NCBI GenBank assembly: GCA_027924645.1
Contig: BSBN01001199.1
Coordinates: 62,001 to 126,000, forward strand
Source of the DNA: Cunninghamia lanceolata
Taxonomy: Eukaryota > Streptophyta > Pinopsida > Cupressales > Cupressaceae
Direction: 5' to 3'
Length of the DNA: 64,000 bases
The position numbers and the translations under genes are program-made. The first letter of the stretch is position 1; each line of letters begins with the position of its first letter. The notes beneath the pieces are model-generated. The model had not been told where the DNA came from, made no database searches, and saw only the letters and a program-made list of their open reading frames with translations. Of this stretch, positions 33,352 through 44,526 are shown one piece after another.

Positions 33352-34845
33352 TGTTGAACACCTGAAATAATGAGAGGGGGGGTGAATCAGTATTCTCTTA
33401 AACCATAGACTCATCAAATCATTAATTCATTTACACATTCAACATCATTAAAGAAAATTAAACATAGCATGAACAACCACAAGGTATGAAACATGAACAC
33501 CAGGATTTTTACGTGAAAAACCCAAGAAGGGAAAAACCACGATGAGTGTTATCTCACAATATATTATGTAGTATCAAAACTGAATTACAAAGAGGCTCAT
33601 TACCCAAAAGGACTCACTGTCCAAGGATGCTCACTGCATATAGGCTCACTACCAAAAACATGCTTACTGCCTAAAGAAAGAAAGAGATAGAAGGATGACT
33701 CACTGCCAAAGTGAACTGCTAAAATTGCATCTATAAATGCATGATTACAGCTCCAATGATGGTCATAAAACTATCTCAAAACTCTTCATCTTGAACTGCT
33801 CTATTACATTGCTCTATTCATACATGAGAACAATATCCCTCTTCTTCTGCACTTGTCGCCTTCACAAAATCACAATATTTCGTATGTCACACACATTCAT
33901 TCATATTCACACTTTAATCATTGAATTGGATTCCATATATATATCTGCAACACTTAGAATCTTCATATTAGGTCAGCCTACTAAGATGAAGCATGTAGTT
34001 AATCAACATGTAGCTTGTCGGCCAAATTCATTCACCAAAATACTTTGCAGACCCAATTTACATTTGAAACACATTCTCATATGTCAGCTCTAACTATAGA
34101 ACCACTTAGGATAAAGTTCCCATCAATAGAACTTGTCGTATAAAAATCAAACTAATAGGTCAGCCTCAAACACAAACTGTCACTTGTTCAATCTAACTAT
34201 CAGATTATAACTTTTGCTACGGACCACAACACTTTCTCAAATTCATATCAAAGACTCTTTATATATCTCCAAGATTACCTTTAGAACTGTAGAGCATTTA
34301 ATATTATCTTGTGGAAAAATGTGGACCATTACAACACATCCCTTGTCTTAGTAAAACATTGTCAAGCCAAGTAGCGATACTTATATACTCACAAATATCT
34401 TTCTGGTAGACTTCAAGCTCTGGAACTTTGGATTTTAGACCTTTAGATAAGTGTTTACAACAGCTCAAGAATTAATAACAAAATATCCAACAACAGAGGA
34501 ATGAAGACCAAAACAAATGTGTGTTCTACTCTCTTTAGTATTGTATTCTGTTATGCTGGACTTACACAACTTGAAGATACACTTCCAAAGATGATCAAAA
34601 GATGAAACTTTGTATTTAATATCATATAAGGACTATAGACATCTTACCAGAACTGCAAGACTAGATCTTCAACTATAAACCAATGCCAATCAAAATGTTG
34701 TCTTTCTATCAATGTCTCTAAATTCTTCCAACACTTAGCCAAATTCCTTAGGTCTTCGTTTGCCAGACCAAAATCTTTGTTCCAACCTTGTTCCTTTTCT
34801 TTTTTCCATCAATAACAACACCATCAAACATCAAGCTCAACCAAA
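33352..34845 (+). mobile_element. LTR-like insertion in the minus-strand element
   Basis: Begins TGTTGAACACCTGAAATAA followed by AGAGGGGGGGTGAATCAG, a string I associate with LTR starts in plant elements (recognised from memory). The body has repeated CTCACTGCC-type units (33590-33710) and no coding region. The 3' edge is unclear, near CTCAACCA at about 34835-34845. It separates the gag-like end (33340) from the protease segment (34991), both minus strand, which supports a later insertion, probably a solo LTR. Confidence 0.5.
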
Positions 34846-34990
34846 TTGCCAATGACCCAACCACTCTAGTTAAGAGTTTTTCTTTGTATCGTTTGTATGC
34901 TAAGAAAAGTTAATCTTTTCGTGGCTCGGACTCTCTATCAGGTCGTGGCCAAAATTAATCAAGAGTAGAGTTCTTATAAGTAACCATGAA

Positions 34991-35314
34991 CTACCATGTA
35001 TTATGATGAATAGTGCACACTTGTCCAGCCTTCATAGCCTTAAGCCATGGATGTCCTAATTTTATGCAGAAGAGGTCAAATGAAGGGATGACATCAAATA
35101 ATTGTTCCACATCTTTGTCATGTACCATAACCAATAAGGATATTTTCCCATAAGTAGGAATAAAAGCTCTAGTGTGTGTCTTAATCATTGTATTTGTAGC
35201 TTCATAGGATTCTTGTAGTAAATCATGTGAAAAAAGGAACTCTTTCATTGCCACATTAGCCATGCAATTAGGATCTATAAGTGTTCCATGCACAAGAATC
35301 TCCATTACTTTCAC
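34991..35314 (-). pseudogene. Retropepsin-like segment of a minus-strand gypsy element
   Basis: An open frame of 107 residues, read from 35314. Segments HGTLIDPNCMANVAMKEFLF, THTRAFIPTYGKISLLVMVH and QLFDVIPSFDLFCIKLGHPW resemble the aspartic-protease-like region between gag and RT in gypsy elements that I associate with conifers (from memory). The catalytic motif is replaced by LIDPN. It lies on the same strand as the LTR at 36298-37542, so both may belong to one element, whose RT and integrase are absent. Confidence 0.55.
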
Positions 35315-36297
35315 TATAATATAAAGAGGTCCTTCAATATTTCCAATTGTTCTATCATGAGGTGTGAATGTTATTTCAAGTTCCTGGGGGTCTTTGTTTT
35401 CAGATAAGGCCTAGTAGGAACCCTAGCATTATTGTTGTGATGATAAGCCATGTAATGTGAGATTATTTCACCCTTTAAACACTTATTTGAGGGAAGCGGG
35501 TCATAAAAGACACACAAGGTCAATAGAAAATCAAATGAGTAGAATGAAATAATGCAACATACCAAGGCAATATGAGTGATTTGTATGTTTGTTTAAAGAA
35601 AGTGTATACAACCTTTAGCATTGAAATACACAATCTGTAATTAAAAACATGCAAATTTTCAAGAAAGAGTGTGAAATGATGCCAAATTTTTAAATAATCA
35701 ATGTATGCATGTGTTCAAATGAATGAAAGATCAGATTTCAAAAGATTTTTAACACCTATGCAAAGAAATAGATGCAAAATTATGCTTGTTTATGACCTAA
35801 AATGCTTGATTTTTTCACTTTTTTCAATGTAAATGTTCTAAAATGCAAAAGTAAGATGTAAATACATACAATGCAGCAACACTACAGTCCAAAATCAGAT
35901 TTGAAAGAGTGTTTAACAAAGTAGTAAAATCTAAAAAAGATTTTAACCACAAACCCTAGCTATTGCAAAGACTAGGTTATATGAAAAATGCGTAATTTTA
36001 AGTAAATTCTAACAAATAAAACATGAAAATGTAAGGTGAATGATTATGTAATGATTTAATGCTATAATTTATATTAGATCTTATACAAATATCAATGAAG
36101 TAAATGATTTAGATGAGATGCAATGAAAATAGTGTAAACTATGTCTAAACACAAGCCTGGGATGCTTGAGTTTTCAAAATTTTCAATTTTTTGCAAGATT
36201 TTCAAATGTATGATGATGAAAATTAAATGAATGAATGAAATTCTGAAGTATAACACTCAGCAAGGTACAAAATTTAAGTAATACAAGTTCACCAAAA
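35315..36297 (-). other. AT-rich internal region adjoining the inverted LTR
   Basis: No readable gene. Many A-rich stretches and ATG repeats. By position it is the 5' internal part of the minus-strand element. Confidence 0.45.
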
Positions 36298-37542
36298 TGT
36301 AAAGGATGAAAAGAGGGTCAATGTGATTGATGGATAGTTTAGCTAGATCCTCCTTTAACACAATACATTCAAAGACATTTGAGCAAGTTGAATCGTAACT
36401 TCTACAAGAAGGCTCAACTACAAGTTGGTTATCACTTGTAATGATAGGGAAATTCAAAATTGATTGATTAATGTATTATTTTTAGTTTGACTAAGCTTAA
36501 AACCTTAATTATGCAAAATCGTAAACAAACAGACAAAACCTGATAAATGCTTGCTTAGAGATAGACTAAATATAGTTTAGATACATACTAGATTTCAAGT
36601 TCGAGAGTATGGAAAATTTGGGGCCTAAAGAGTGGGTGCCCAAGCCCAAGGTGCTACTTTTTTAGAGGGCTTCTGGATCTTTTCTACCACTGACTGCAAC
36701 CACTTCAGAGATTCTCCATGACACGAAATTGAGGGGAAAAAGAGTGGGTACCCAAGCCCTTCTTGAGCTATTTCCCACCTTTTTCTTCAGATCCTAATTC
36801 CTTATGCTCTGTAACAGTCCTATGCAACTCCTCTCCACAAGATCTGACACCTATCACCTGCAATCACAAGGAGAGGGGTTGGGGATTGTGGTGTTTAGGA
36901 GCTTGCCTCAGTCAATCCTTGGAATGGAATTCAAGCCTTCCAACACCATTGTTAGATAGAGAGTGTGTGCCCTTGCAGGATAGAGGCAAAAACAAATTGA
37001 TAAATAATTGATTGAAGCTCAAATAGATATCACCTCGGGGGTGTAAATCTCAAGTAGATGAAGATCTTTCACAACATGAGAAGATGAAGCCAATTCTACA
37101 TTAACAAACACAACAACAACACAATTCTATTCTACAACACAGTGGATGCCTTGAATGCTCTATGATCATAATTTCTCCTTGAAATCAAAATCATCTTCTA
37201 GTTTGCAAATGAAGTCCTAAACATGATTATATATATGCATTCCCACTTTAATTTCATAATTCAAACTCAAGATTCCGACAAGCAACACCCTTAATAGTAA
37301 CTTTGTTGACATTGAAATTTGGGACCCGCTAAAATAGGGTAGGGCAAGGGCTTGGGCGCCCTTGTTGTGGGACCTATTTTGGGTCAGGGTTAACCTCTAC
37401 AATGCCCCCTATGTCCCATTTTTCATGGGTTTCAATGCATTTTATCTCAAGATTCATTTCTAACATGCATGATGAAAATTAAGAGACCCGGGAGCTTAAC
37501 TTAGGAGGTAAAAGTCCTAGGGGAAAATGTTATGACATAACA
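36298..37542 (-). repeat. LTR of family T1, minus strand (1,245 bp)
   Basis: The reverse complement starts TGTTATGTCATAAC and ends CCTTTACA, matching the LTR at 29904-31145 end to end with nearly equal length and many substitutions (roughly 85-90 % by eye). It carries the TATA region at about 37227-37238 and the degenerate palindrome CACCTCGGGGGTG (37031-37043). There is no polypurine tract to its right, so it is a 5' LTR of a minus-strand element or a solo LTR. Confidence 0.9.
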
Positions 37543-38278
37543 CTAAACTACTAATTTTGTTCAAAACTAGTTGAGATTAAGGGGTTCAAAAAGGAGAAGC
37601 ACACAAATTGATCTTATTTTTCTCAAAAAAACATAACATTGCATCTGGTGTGCTCCCCCTAAAATGTTAATTTTTTTTAGTATTTCAAAAATCACTTCAG
37701 TGAGAAATTAGATAACCCCATGTAGTTTATCCCCAATTTTTCTAATAATTTTTTCATGACTAATTGATTTTTTTTAATTTTCAAAGTGGACACCTCCTGA
37801 AAAAAAGAAATATGAGTTTTCTCCCCCATAAAATTTATGAAAAGTAATTGAAAATCATTTTTTTAACATGTGTAGAATAGAGTCTAGTTTCTAAATATGT
37901 AACTTATTTGAAATTTTGATGAATGGTTAAAAAAAGTCAAAAATATTAGACACTGGATTTTGACAAAAAAATGGATACACTAACAAAAGAAATTAAAGAT
38001 GAAACCCTTAACATACTCAAGGCGTGAAAATAATTATATGGTTAGATAGCTAACAAAGAGATTAAGATTATGGTGGTATTTTTTTCAACTTTTTATTGAA
38101 CAAAGTGCAATCGTGATGGGGAGCACACTCTAGATTATGTGAATTTTGTTAGAATCTAGAAAAACATGTCCTTGGATGAGCTAAATACAATCCAAGCCTA
38201 ATGCTTGGAAATTTCTAATGTAAAGCATAACTCAAGCATGTTATAATGTGCTCGCATTATTCTAAACTAAAACACTTA
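37543..38278. other. AT-rich flank
   Basis: No gene or repeat boundary recognised between the inverted LTR and the polypyrimidine satellite. Confidence 0.45.
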
Positions 38279-39326
38279 CTCCCTCCCCTCCTCTCTCTTT
38301 CTCATCTCTACTTACCTCCTCCTCTCTCTATCTCTCTACCTCCTACCTTTTCTCTCACTCTCTTCTTCCCTCCTCTCTCTATATCCTACCCTCTCTCTCA
38401 CTCTCTACTTCCCTCCCCTCTCTACCTCCTACCCTCTCTCACTCTTTACTTCCCTCTCCTCTCTACCTCCTACCCTTTCTCTCACTCTCTTCTTCCCTCC
38501 CCTCTCTACCTCCTACCCTCTTTCGCACTCTCTACTTCCCTCCTCTCTCTACCTCCTACCCTCTCTCTCACTCTCTTCTTCCCTCCCCTCTCTACCTCAT
38601 GACCTCTCTCTCACTCTCTACTTTCCTCCCCTCTCTACCTCCTACCCTATCTCTCACTCTCTTCTTCCCTCCTCTCTCTACCTCCTACCCTCTCTCTGAG
38701 TCTCTACTTCCCTCCCCTCTCTACCTCCTAACCTATCTCTCACTCTCTTCTTCCCTCCCCTCTCTACCTCCTACCCTCTCTCTGAGTCTCTACTTCCCTC
38801 CCCTCTCTACCTCCTACCTTCTCTCTCACTCTCTTCTCCCCTCCCCTCTCTACCTCCTACCCTCTCTCTCACTCTCTACTTCTCTCCCCTCTCTAGCTCC
38901 TACCCTCTCTCACTCTCTACTTCCTTCCCCTCTCTACCTCCTGCCCTCTCTATCACTTTCTTCCTCCCTCCCCTCTCTATCTCCTACCCTCTCTTGCACT
39001 CTCTACTTCCCTCCCCTCTCTTTCACTGTCTACTTCCCTCCCCTCTCTACCTCCTACCCTATCTCTCACTTTCTTCTTCCCTCCCTTCTCTACCTCCTAC
39101 CCTCTCTCTAAATCTCTACTTCCCTCCCCTACCTACCTCCTACCTTCTCTCTCACTCTCTTCTTCACTCCCCTCTCTACCTCCTACCCTCTCTCTTACTC
39201 TCTTCTTCCCTCCCCTCTATACCTCCTACCCTCTCTCAATATCTACTTCCCTCCCCTATCTACCTCCTACCCTCTCTCCCACTCCCTACTTCCCTCCCCT
39301 CTCTACCTCCTACCCTCTCTCACTAT
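38279..39326 (+). repeat. Polypyrimidine minisatellite (~1.05 kb)
   Basis: About two dozen units of roughly 42-46 bp, each close to CCTCTCTACCTCCTACCC followed by TCTCTCTCACTCTC and TACTTCCCTC or TTCTTCCCTC. The plus strand is almost entirely C and T, with isolated A and rare G. Continuous open frames of 118, 170 and 157 residues (Ser/Leu/Pro) are artefacts of the low complexity. It replaces the 3' internal sequence upstream of TTAATCATGTCTTCTC (39331), the point where homology to 44231 resumes. Confidence 0.97.
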
Positions 39327-39634
39327 AATTTTTTAATCATGTCTTCTCTTCGTGTGTACTTTGTGTTTTGTGTGACTGTATTCATGTCTTATCTGCGTAT
39401 TACGTGCTTCCATTGTCTTCTTCATGTATTGCATGCTTCCTTACTGTATCCAATGTGTCTTATGTGAAGATTTAGTGTTTTATTATGTTTGCCTAAGTCT
39501 AGGGGCTAGACATAATCCTTCAAGCTTAGGGTGTGTATTCATTCTAGTGTTTGATGTGTTTTGATATGCTTTGTCTGTACTTTAATGCATGTGTTGTATC
39601 ATAGGATCACACACACATTAAAGTGGGGGCTAAA
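39327..39634 (+). other. 3' internal remnant and polypurine tract of an upstream family-T copy
   Basis: Matches about 44231-44526, ending ATTAAAGTGGGGGCTAAA (PPT 39620-39634). Such sequence belongs before a 3' LTR, yet here the LTR that follows also serves as the 5' LTR of the next element. Confidence 0.88.
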
Positions 39635-40850
39635 TGTTATGGAGTAGAAAGTGGACATGTGCCTTTTTACCTACTAGTTTAGCTCCTAGGTCCCTATGTT
39701 TACACTCTACAAGTAAATTATTCATCCCAATGAGAAATCCCCCAAAACCAATGTCAAATGGGAACTAGGGGCCCATTCAAATCTTAAGTCCTAACCAAAA
39801 AGGCCCCTTGGGAATTGGGTGGTCATGCCCAAGTCCACCCTGATTGGTCAAGGTAAAATTTAAGGATGTCCATGTAGGGCTTTTACATGGGTCCTCCCTT
39901 GTTGGCTCTTTCATTAATTTGTGAATGTTTAACGGATAATCATATATAAACAAGTGTTTGAATTCATTTTGTAACAAGATGATCTAATAACAAGGTTATG
40001 ATATTAATCAAAGAGCATTCAAGGCATTCATTGTGTTATTATTGTGGATTTGTGTTAGTATTGTGATTATTGCAGATTTGGAATCATCATCAACATCCTT
40101 ATGAGTTGAAGAATCTTCAACCTCCTAAGGACTTCACCTTGAAGGTGACTTTATCATTGTTTTTGAATCATTTCATCATCATTTGGATTATCTTTAGCCT
40201 CCATCTTGCAAGGACATGCTCTCTCTAACAACGATGTTGGGAAAGCTTGAATGCTAACCTGGGACTTAACCGAGGCAAGTCCCTAAACACCACAACCCCC
40301 AAACACCTTTTCTTCTTGTGTGTAGGTTACAGTAGTAGGAATTGCAGAAGTGAAGGTATAGGGAGGTTGCTTAAGGGATAAAGATTCAAGATCTAAACAC
40401 AAATTTTGGAAATTCACCTGTAACAAACTTGGATGCTAGCCCTAGTGTCCAGTAGCTAAAATAGACCCTAAATTCAACATCAAAGCATTATTTATGACAT
40501 TTTTCTAGTTTTGAACTTTCAGATATCAGGACTTTTTGGACTCGGGCATTAGCCTCAGAGTCTTCTTACATTTTAGCTTCTGAGGGATAGGTTTGGACAT
40601 CTCATTGATCATCCTGGTGCTTTTAGATCCTAACTTGTTGTTTCCTTGTTATAAGTTGACTATCTCAAATCGAGGGTTTAGTGCATTGATTAGCCTAGGG
40701 TTTGATAAAGGGCTTTGGTGAATCACATCTATCCTATGCAAACAAGAGTACAAAATGAGTAGTTGAGTCCTCTTCCATCTTGTAGTGACTTGGCTCAGTT
40801 TTGTCCTTAAATGTTGTAGTGAAAGGAGGGTTTGATCTAGTGTGCTCACA
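39635..40850 (+). repeat. Upstream LTR of the gag-only element
   Basis: Starts TGTTATGGAGTAG and ends near GTGTGCTCACA. It has a TATA box (39943-39949), a hairpin GTTGAAG-AAT-CTTCAAC (40105-40121) and TCACCTTGAAGGTGA (40134-40148). Confidence 0.88.
39942..39950 (+). promoter_or_regulatory. LTR TATA box
   Basis: ATATATAAA followed by CAAGTG, located about 310 bases into the LTR, as in the sister LTR at 44837. Confidence 0.55.
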
Positions 40851-42658
40851 TGCTTTGAATCCATCTCTCTTTTTCCTACTAAACAATACTTATTATCAAC
40901 CACCCATCACCTCCACTCATTACCAACAACCTTTCAATTTCATGACTACAACATCAAATGCACCTATCTCAAATATGCAAACCTCTTCACCCAATGATGC
41001 CCTCCTATACCAGCTTTTGTAGAGTATGTCATCATTGTAGAAAAAGGTGACAAATTTGACTAATTCTTCCTCTCAACCTACTTTACCAACATATCATGCT
41101 CACAGTCCTTTATCTTATACAATCCTAAGAGCTCAAATGCCTAACAAATTCAAGACTCCTCGCTTTGAAAAGTACAGTGGTAAAGGTGATCCTAATACTC
41201 ATGTGGCAGAATTTACAACTATGTGTAGTAATTTCTTCTTTGATGAGGCATTGTTAGCAAAACTATTTCCTCGATCTCTCAAGGATACCACTTTAGAATA
41301 GTTTCACTCTCTACTTCCTAATTTAATGCATTCCTTCTCACAACTAGATCGATTCTTGCAACACTTCTAGGAACACATTGGACCTTCTATCTCATTGATT
41401 GATTTGGTCCATTGTAAAAAAGGTCTGAAAGAGAAATTAATAGAATTCATCAGTCGATATCAAACTCTCATTGTGCAAATACAATATCTGATTAAAGTTG
41501 GGGATGTTCAAAAAGTATTCATTAGAAATCTACAATCGAACATACGTGACAAGATATTGTTGATGAAGTATATTTCCTTCCAACATCTATGTACAACTCT
41601 CTGAGATTACCAACTTTAGGCTAGTCAATATGAGAATCATACCTCATCAGTTCATGTTGGTCAATCCACAACTAGATCATCTCAAAATTAATTTAAGAAG
41701 AATAATAGGATTTTTGTCAAGATCAATGGGCAACATTCAAACAAATTTCAATCACAAGTGTTTGTTATTACTAAGCCTAATTGAACACCATTTCAATTCA
41801 AACAACAACAGAGACAATTCACTCAATTATCAAATTCTCTAATTCGATAATGACTCAAGAAGTGAATAACAATCTTTTGAATCTTTCTCCTAATCATCCT
41901 TTCGATAGTAGTAAGATACAAGGACCTTCATTTGAGGCTAATTCTTATTGTCACTATCACCTCTCGCTAGGACATGACACCAAAAGAGGTATGCATCTTT
42001 AAGAAAAAATTCAAGACCTCATTGATTCTAACATGATAAAGGTTACTGGTGTGAATAATAATGGAAACAAGTCAGTAGCCCCTCTGAATCAAAACTTAGA
42101 AATCTTCACTTATCCTTTTCCTAACATAGTGACAATAACATGGTGGAATAAAATACAATAGAGATTGAAGATTACTATGTCGATTATGATGACATAATTG
42201 GTATGATAGAAGTGGATAAAAAACAAATGAAGATATACCTCTCCCACAAGAAAAAGGTATCTACGTTGAGGTTCCTCCTCCATTATCCCTTTATGGATCG
42301 AGAGAAAACTAAAATGCACAAGATACACAATTAGAGAAGCCTACCTATAATCGCTTGAAGGAAGAGAAAGTTGTGACGGCGTGATGCATCCCATTTCATC
42401 ATGAAAGGATCATTCAACAAGCAAGGCAGAATAAGAAATCAAAAGAAAGGAAAAGAACAAGGCAGGAGCCATTGGTGGAAAAAGATAATGATTCCCCTCC
42501 CCACAAGCATCAAAAGATTTCAAACATACAAGGACTTGAGAAACAAGCACTGTGTAGCCGTTTTGGAAATAAACATCAATCAGACATGAGTTCCTCACAC
42601 ATTTTACCACAGTTGATGGAGCACTTCTCTAAGATGCTCACAAGTATTGCATCCCCTT
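40851..42658 (+). pseudogene. gag: gag pseudogene of the gag-only element
   Basis: The retrotransposon gag domain is readable from about 41119: MPNKFKTPRFEKYSGKGDPN, then HVAEFTTMCSNFFFDEALLA, LFPRSLKDTTLE (TAG for the next residue), FHSLLPNLMHSFSQLDRFLQ and, at 41395-41604, LVHCKKGLKEKLIEFISRYQ. This is the capsid-type domain of gypsy (Athila/Tat-like) elements. Stops and frame changes are frequent. A segment with SYCHYHLSLGHDTKR (41936-41990), in the place of a zinc knuckle, has C-x2-H spacing. The tail to 42658 is decayed and ends LMEHFSKMLTSIASP. Confidence 0.8.
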
Positions 42659-42659
42659 A

Positions 42660-44526
42660 AATAGATATATTTGTATGTTATGGTTTTTTTTGTGTTCCCC
42701 CATGTCGTGTTAAATGTTGTTTAGGCCTCGAATGACCCTTGATACTCTTGTAAGGTCAAGGATACAAGGAGACTACCTATTTTGTGACCATTCTTCTATT
42801 TTTTCCTCTATTCTTCTACTTGCTTCTCTCTCACTTATTGTAATTGTTGTGTGGTTCCTTGGGGGCATAACATTGTGGAGGATATCTTGGGGGCATCTTC
42901 CCACATTATAAACCTAAGTCACTTGTACCTCCTTTTCAGTTTTAGTGTTTACATTCTTCAATGGCTCTACTAGTTAGTGGATGACGAAAACAAATAACTA
43001 CTGATAAGGAGCATGTGTCCCTACAACAAGAAAGTAAAATTGAACCTAGTCCATATATGAAGATGGGGTTGATATATTACTGACACTTGACTATTAGAAT
43101 CACTTCGTGTTGTGATTCGTATTGTGAAATTTGTTGTAACAAACCTTCGCAATACTCTAAATCTGCATCTATGCACTTTGTATTATTTTGTATCTCACCT
43201 TGTATCTACACTCAGCTCTAAGATACCTAAAGCATAACCTCATGGATATACTGGATTCCAAACCCATAAGTGTAGCTTTGGTCTAGTATGTGATATGATC
43301 AATGATTTTTGTATAACTTTCATGAATTGTTTTGGTTTTTATCTTAGGTTAGATTTTCTAACCAAATCTTATATATTGTTGATTAATAATTATGTTAGCA
43401 AATGATATTGATGTGTTTGTGGGAACATTTGGTGATTGCAAGCACATATCACTTTGGGGCATGGGCTTTGCTAAATATCTTGTTCGCTTGCATGTTTTCG
43501 CTTTACCTTAAATGTGCTTGATATCGGCAAGCGATATCAATCACTTTAAGGTGAGGGCATATATCATGGTAAATGCTTGGATATTTTAGACATTGTGATA
43601 AAGAGTGTTTGTGTATGCTTCCTTTTCACTGTAAAGCATCTTCGTGATGTAGGTGGGGTTGTGTACCTTGTTTTGTGTAGACCTCATTTTCACTATAAGG
43701 TGTCTTCGTGATGCAGGTGGGGTTGTATACTTTGAGCACACACTTGATTTTCACTGTAAGGCATCTATGGATGTGGGTGGGGTTGCATTTTGAAATCCCT
43801 TCTATGGAAGGTGGGATTTTGTCTTCCCTTGAGTGGTTGCACATCCTTCTAAAAAGTCCTCAACATAAGGCAGGGTTAGATCTTGAGTTATTCAACCTTA
43901 AGGGTGTCTTTGCTAGTTATGGTAGCATACCTCAACCATCAGGTGTATTTGGTGTGTCTTAGATCGTGGAGCATAGCGATGAGCTCCTCCTTATCACTTA
44001 TGTTTGTTGTGTATAAGACATATAGTAGGTCGATGACATACTATACAACGCTTGTGTTTTTCATGTGTTTTCTATGTCTTCTTTGTGTGTTTTTGTGTGG
44101 TTTAAAGGTGTGAAGTGATGAGATCCCTCCACATCATGTATTTTGTGTGCTTTTCATGGTCTAAAGGTGTTTAGAGATGATCTCCCTCCACAATGTGTGT
44201 TTCATGTTAAAGAATTATATAGATATATTTGTTAATCATGTCTTCTCTTTATGCATACCTTGTGTAGCACGTGACTGAACTCATGTCTTCTTCATGTATT
44301 GTTTGTTTTACTATTTTCATGTACTGCATGCTTCCTTATTGTATTCACTGTGTCTTATGTGACTGTCAAGTGTTTTCTTATGTTTGCTTATGTTTGGGGG
44401 CTAGAAATAGTTTTCTAAACTTAGGGTGGTCTTCTCTCTTATGTTTTATGTGTTTGATATCTTTTGACCATACTTTAATGCATGTACTAATCATAAGATA
44501 GTACACACATTAAAGTGGGGGCTAAA
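42660..44526 (+). other. Long non-coding 3' region and polypurine tract
   Basis: Homologous, inverted, to 31389-32870. No coding motif. PPT AAAGTGGGGGCTAAA at 44512-44526. Such long 3' regions occur in Athila/Tat-type gypsy elements. Confidence 0.75.
43623..43790 (+). repeat. ~61-bp tandem repeat, three copies
   Basis: Units begin near 43623, 43683 and 43744, each with TTTTCACT(G/A)TAA followed by GTGGGGTTGT or close variants. Confidence 0.88.

Noticed and set aside
33737..34093. 118-residue plus-strand open frame
   Set aside because: No domain, lies inside the LTR-like insertion, low complexity.
38246..39467. Three long Ser/Leu/Pro-rich open frames (118, 170 and 157 residues)
   Set aside because: They are translations of the polypyrimidine satellite. 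Stops are nearly impossible in C/T-only DNA, and no start context or domain is present.
43623..43790. Spaced direct repeats as a CRISPR-like array
   Set aside because: Repeats are contiguous and degenerate without unique spacers, and the context is a plant retrotransposon.
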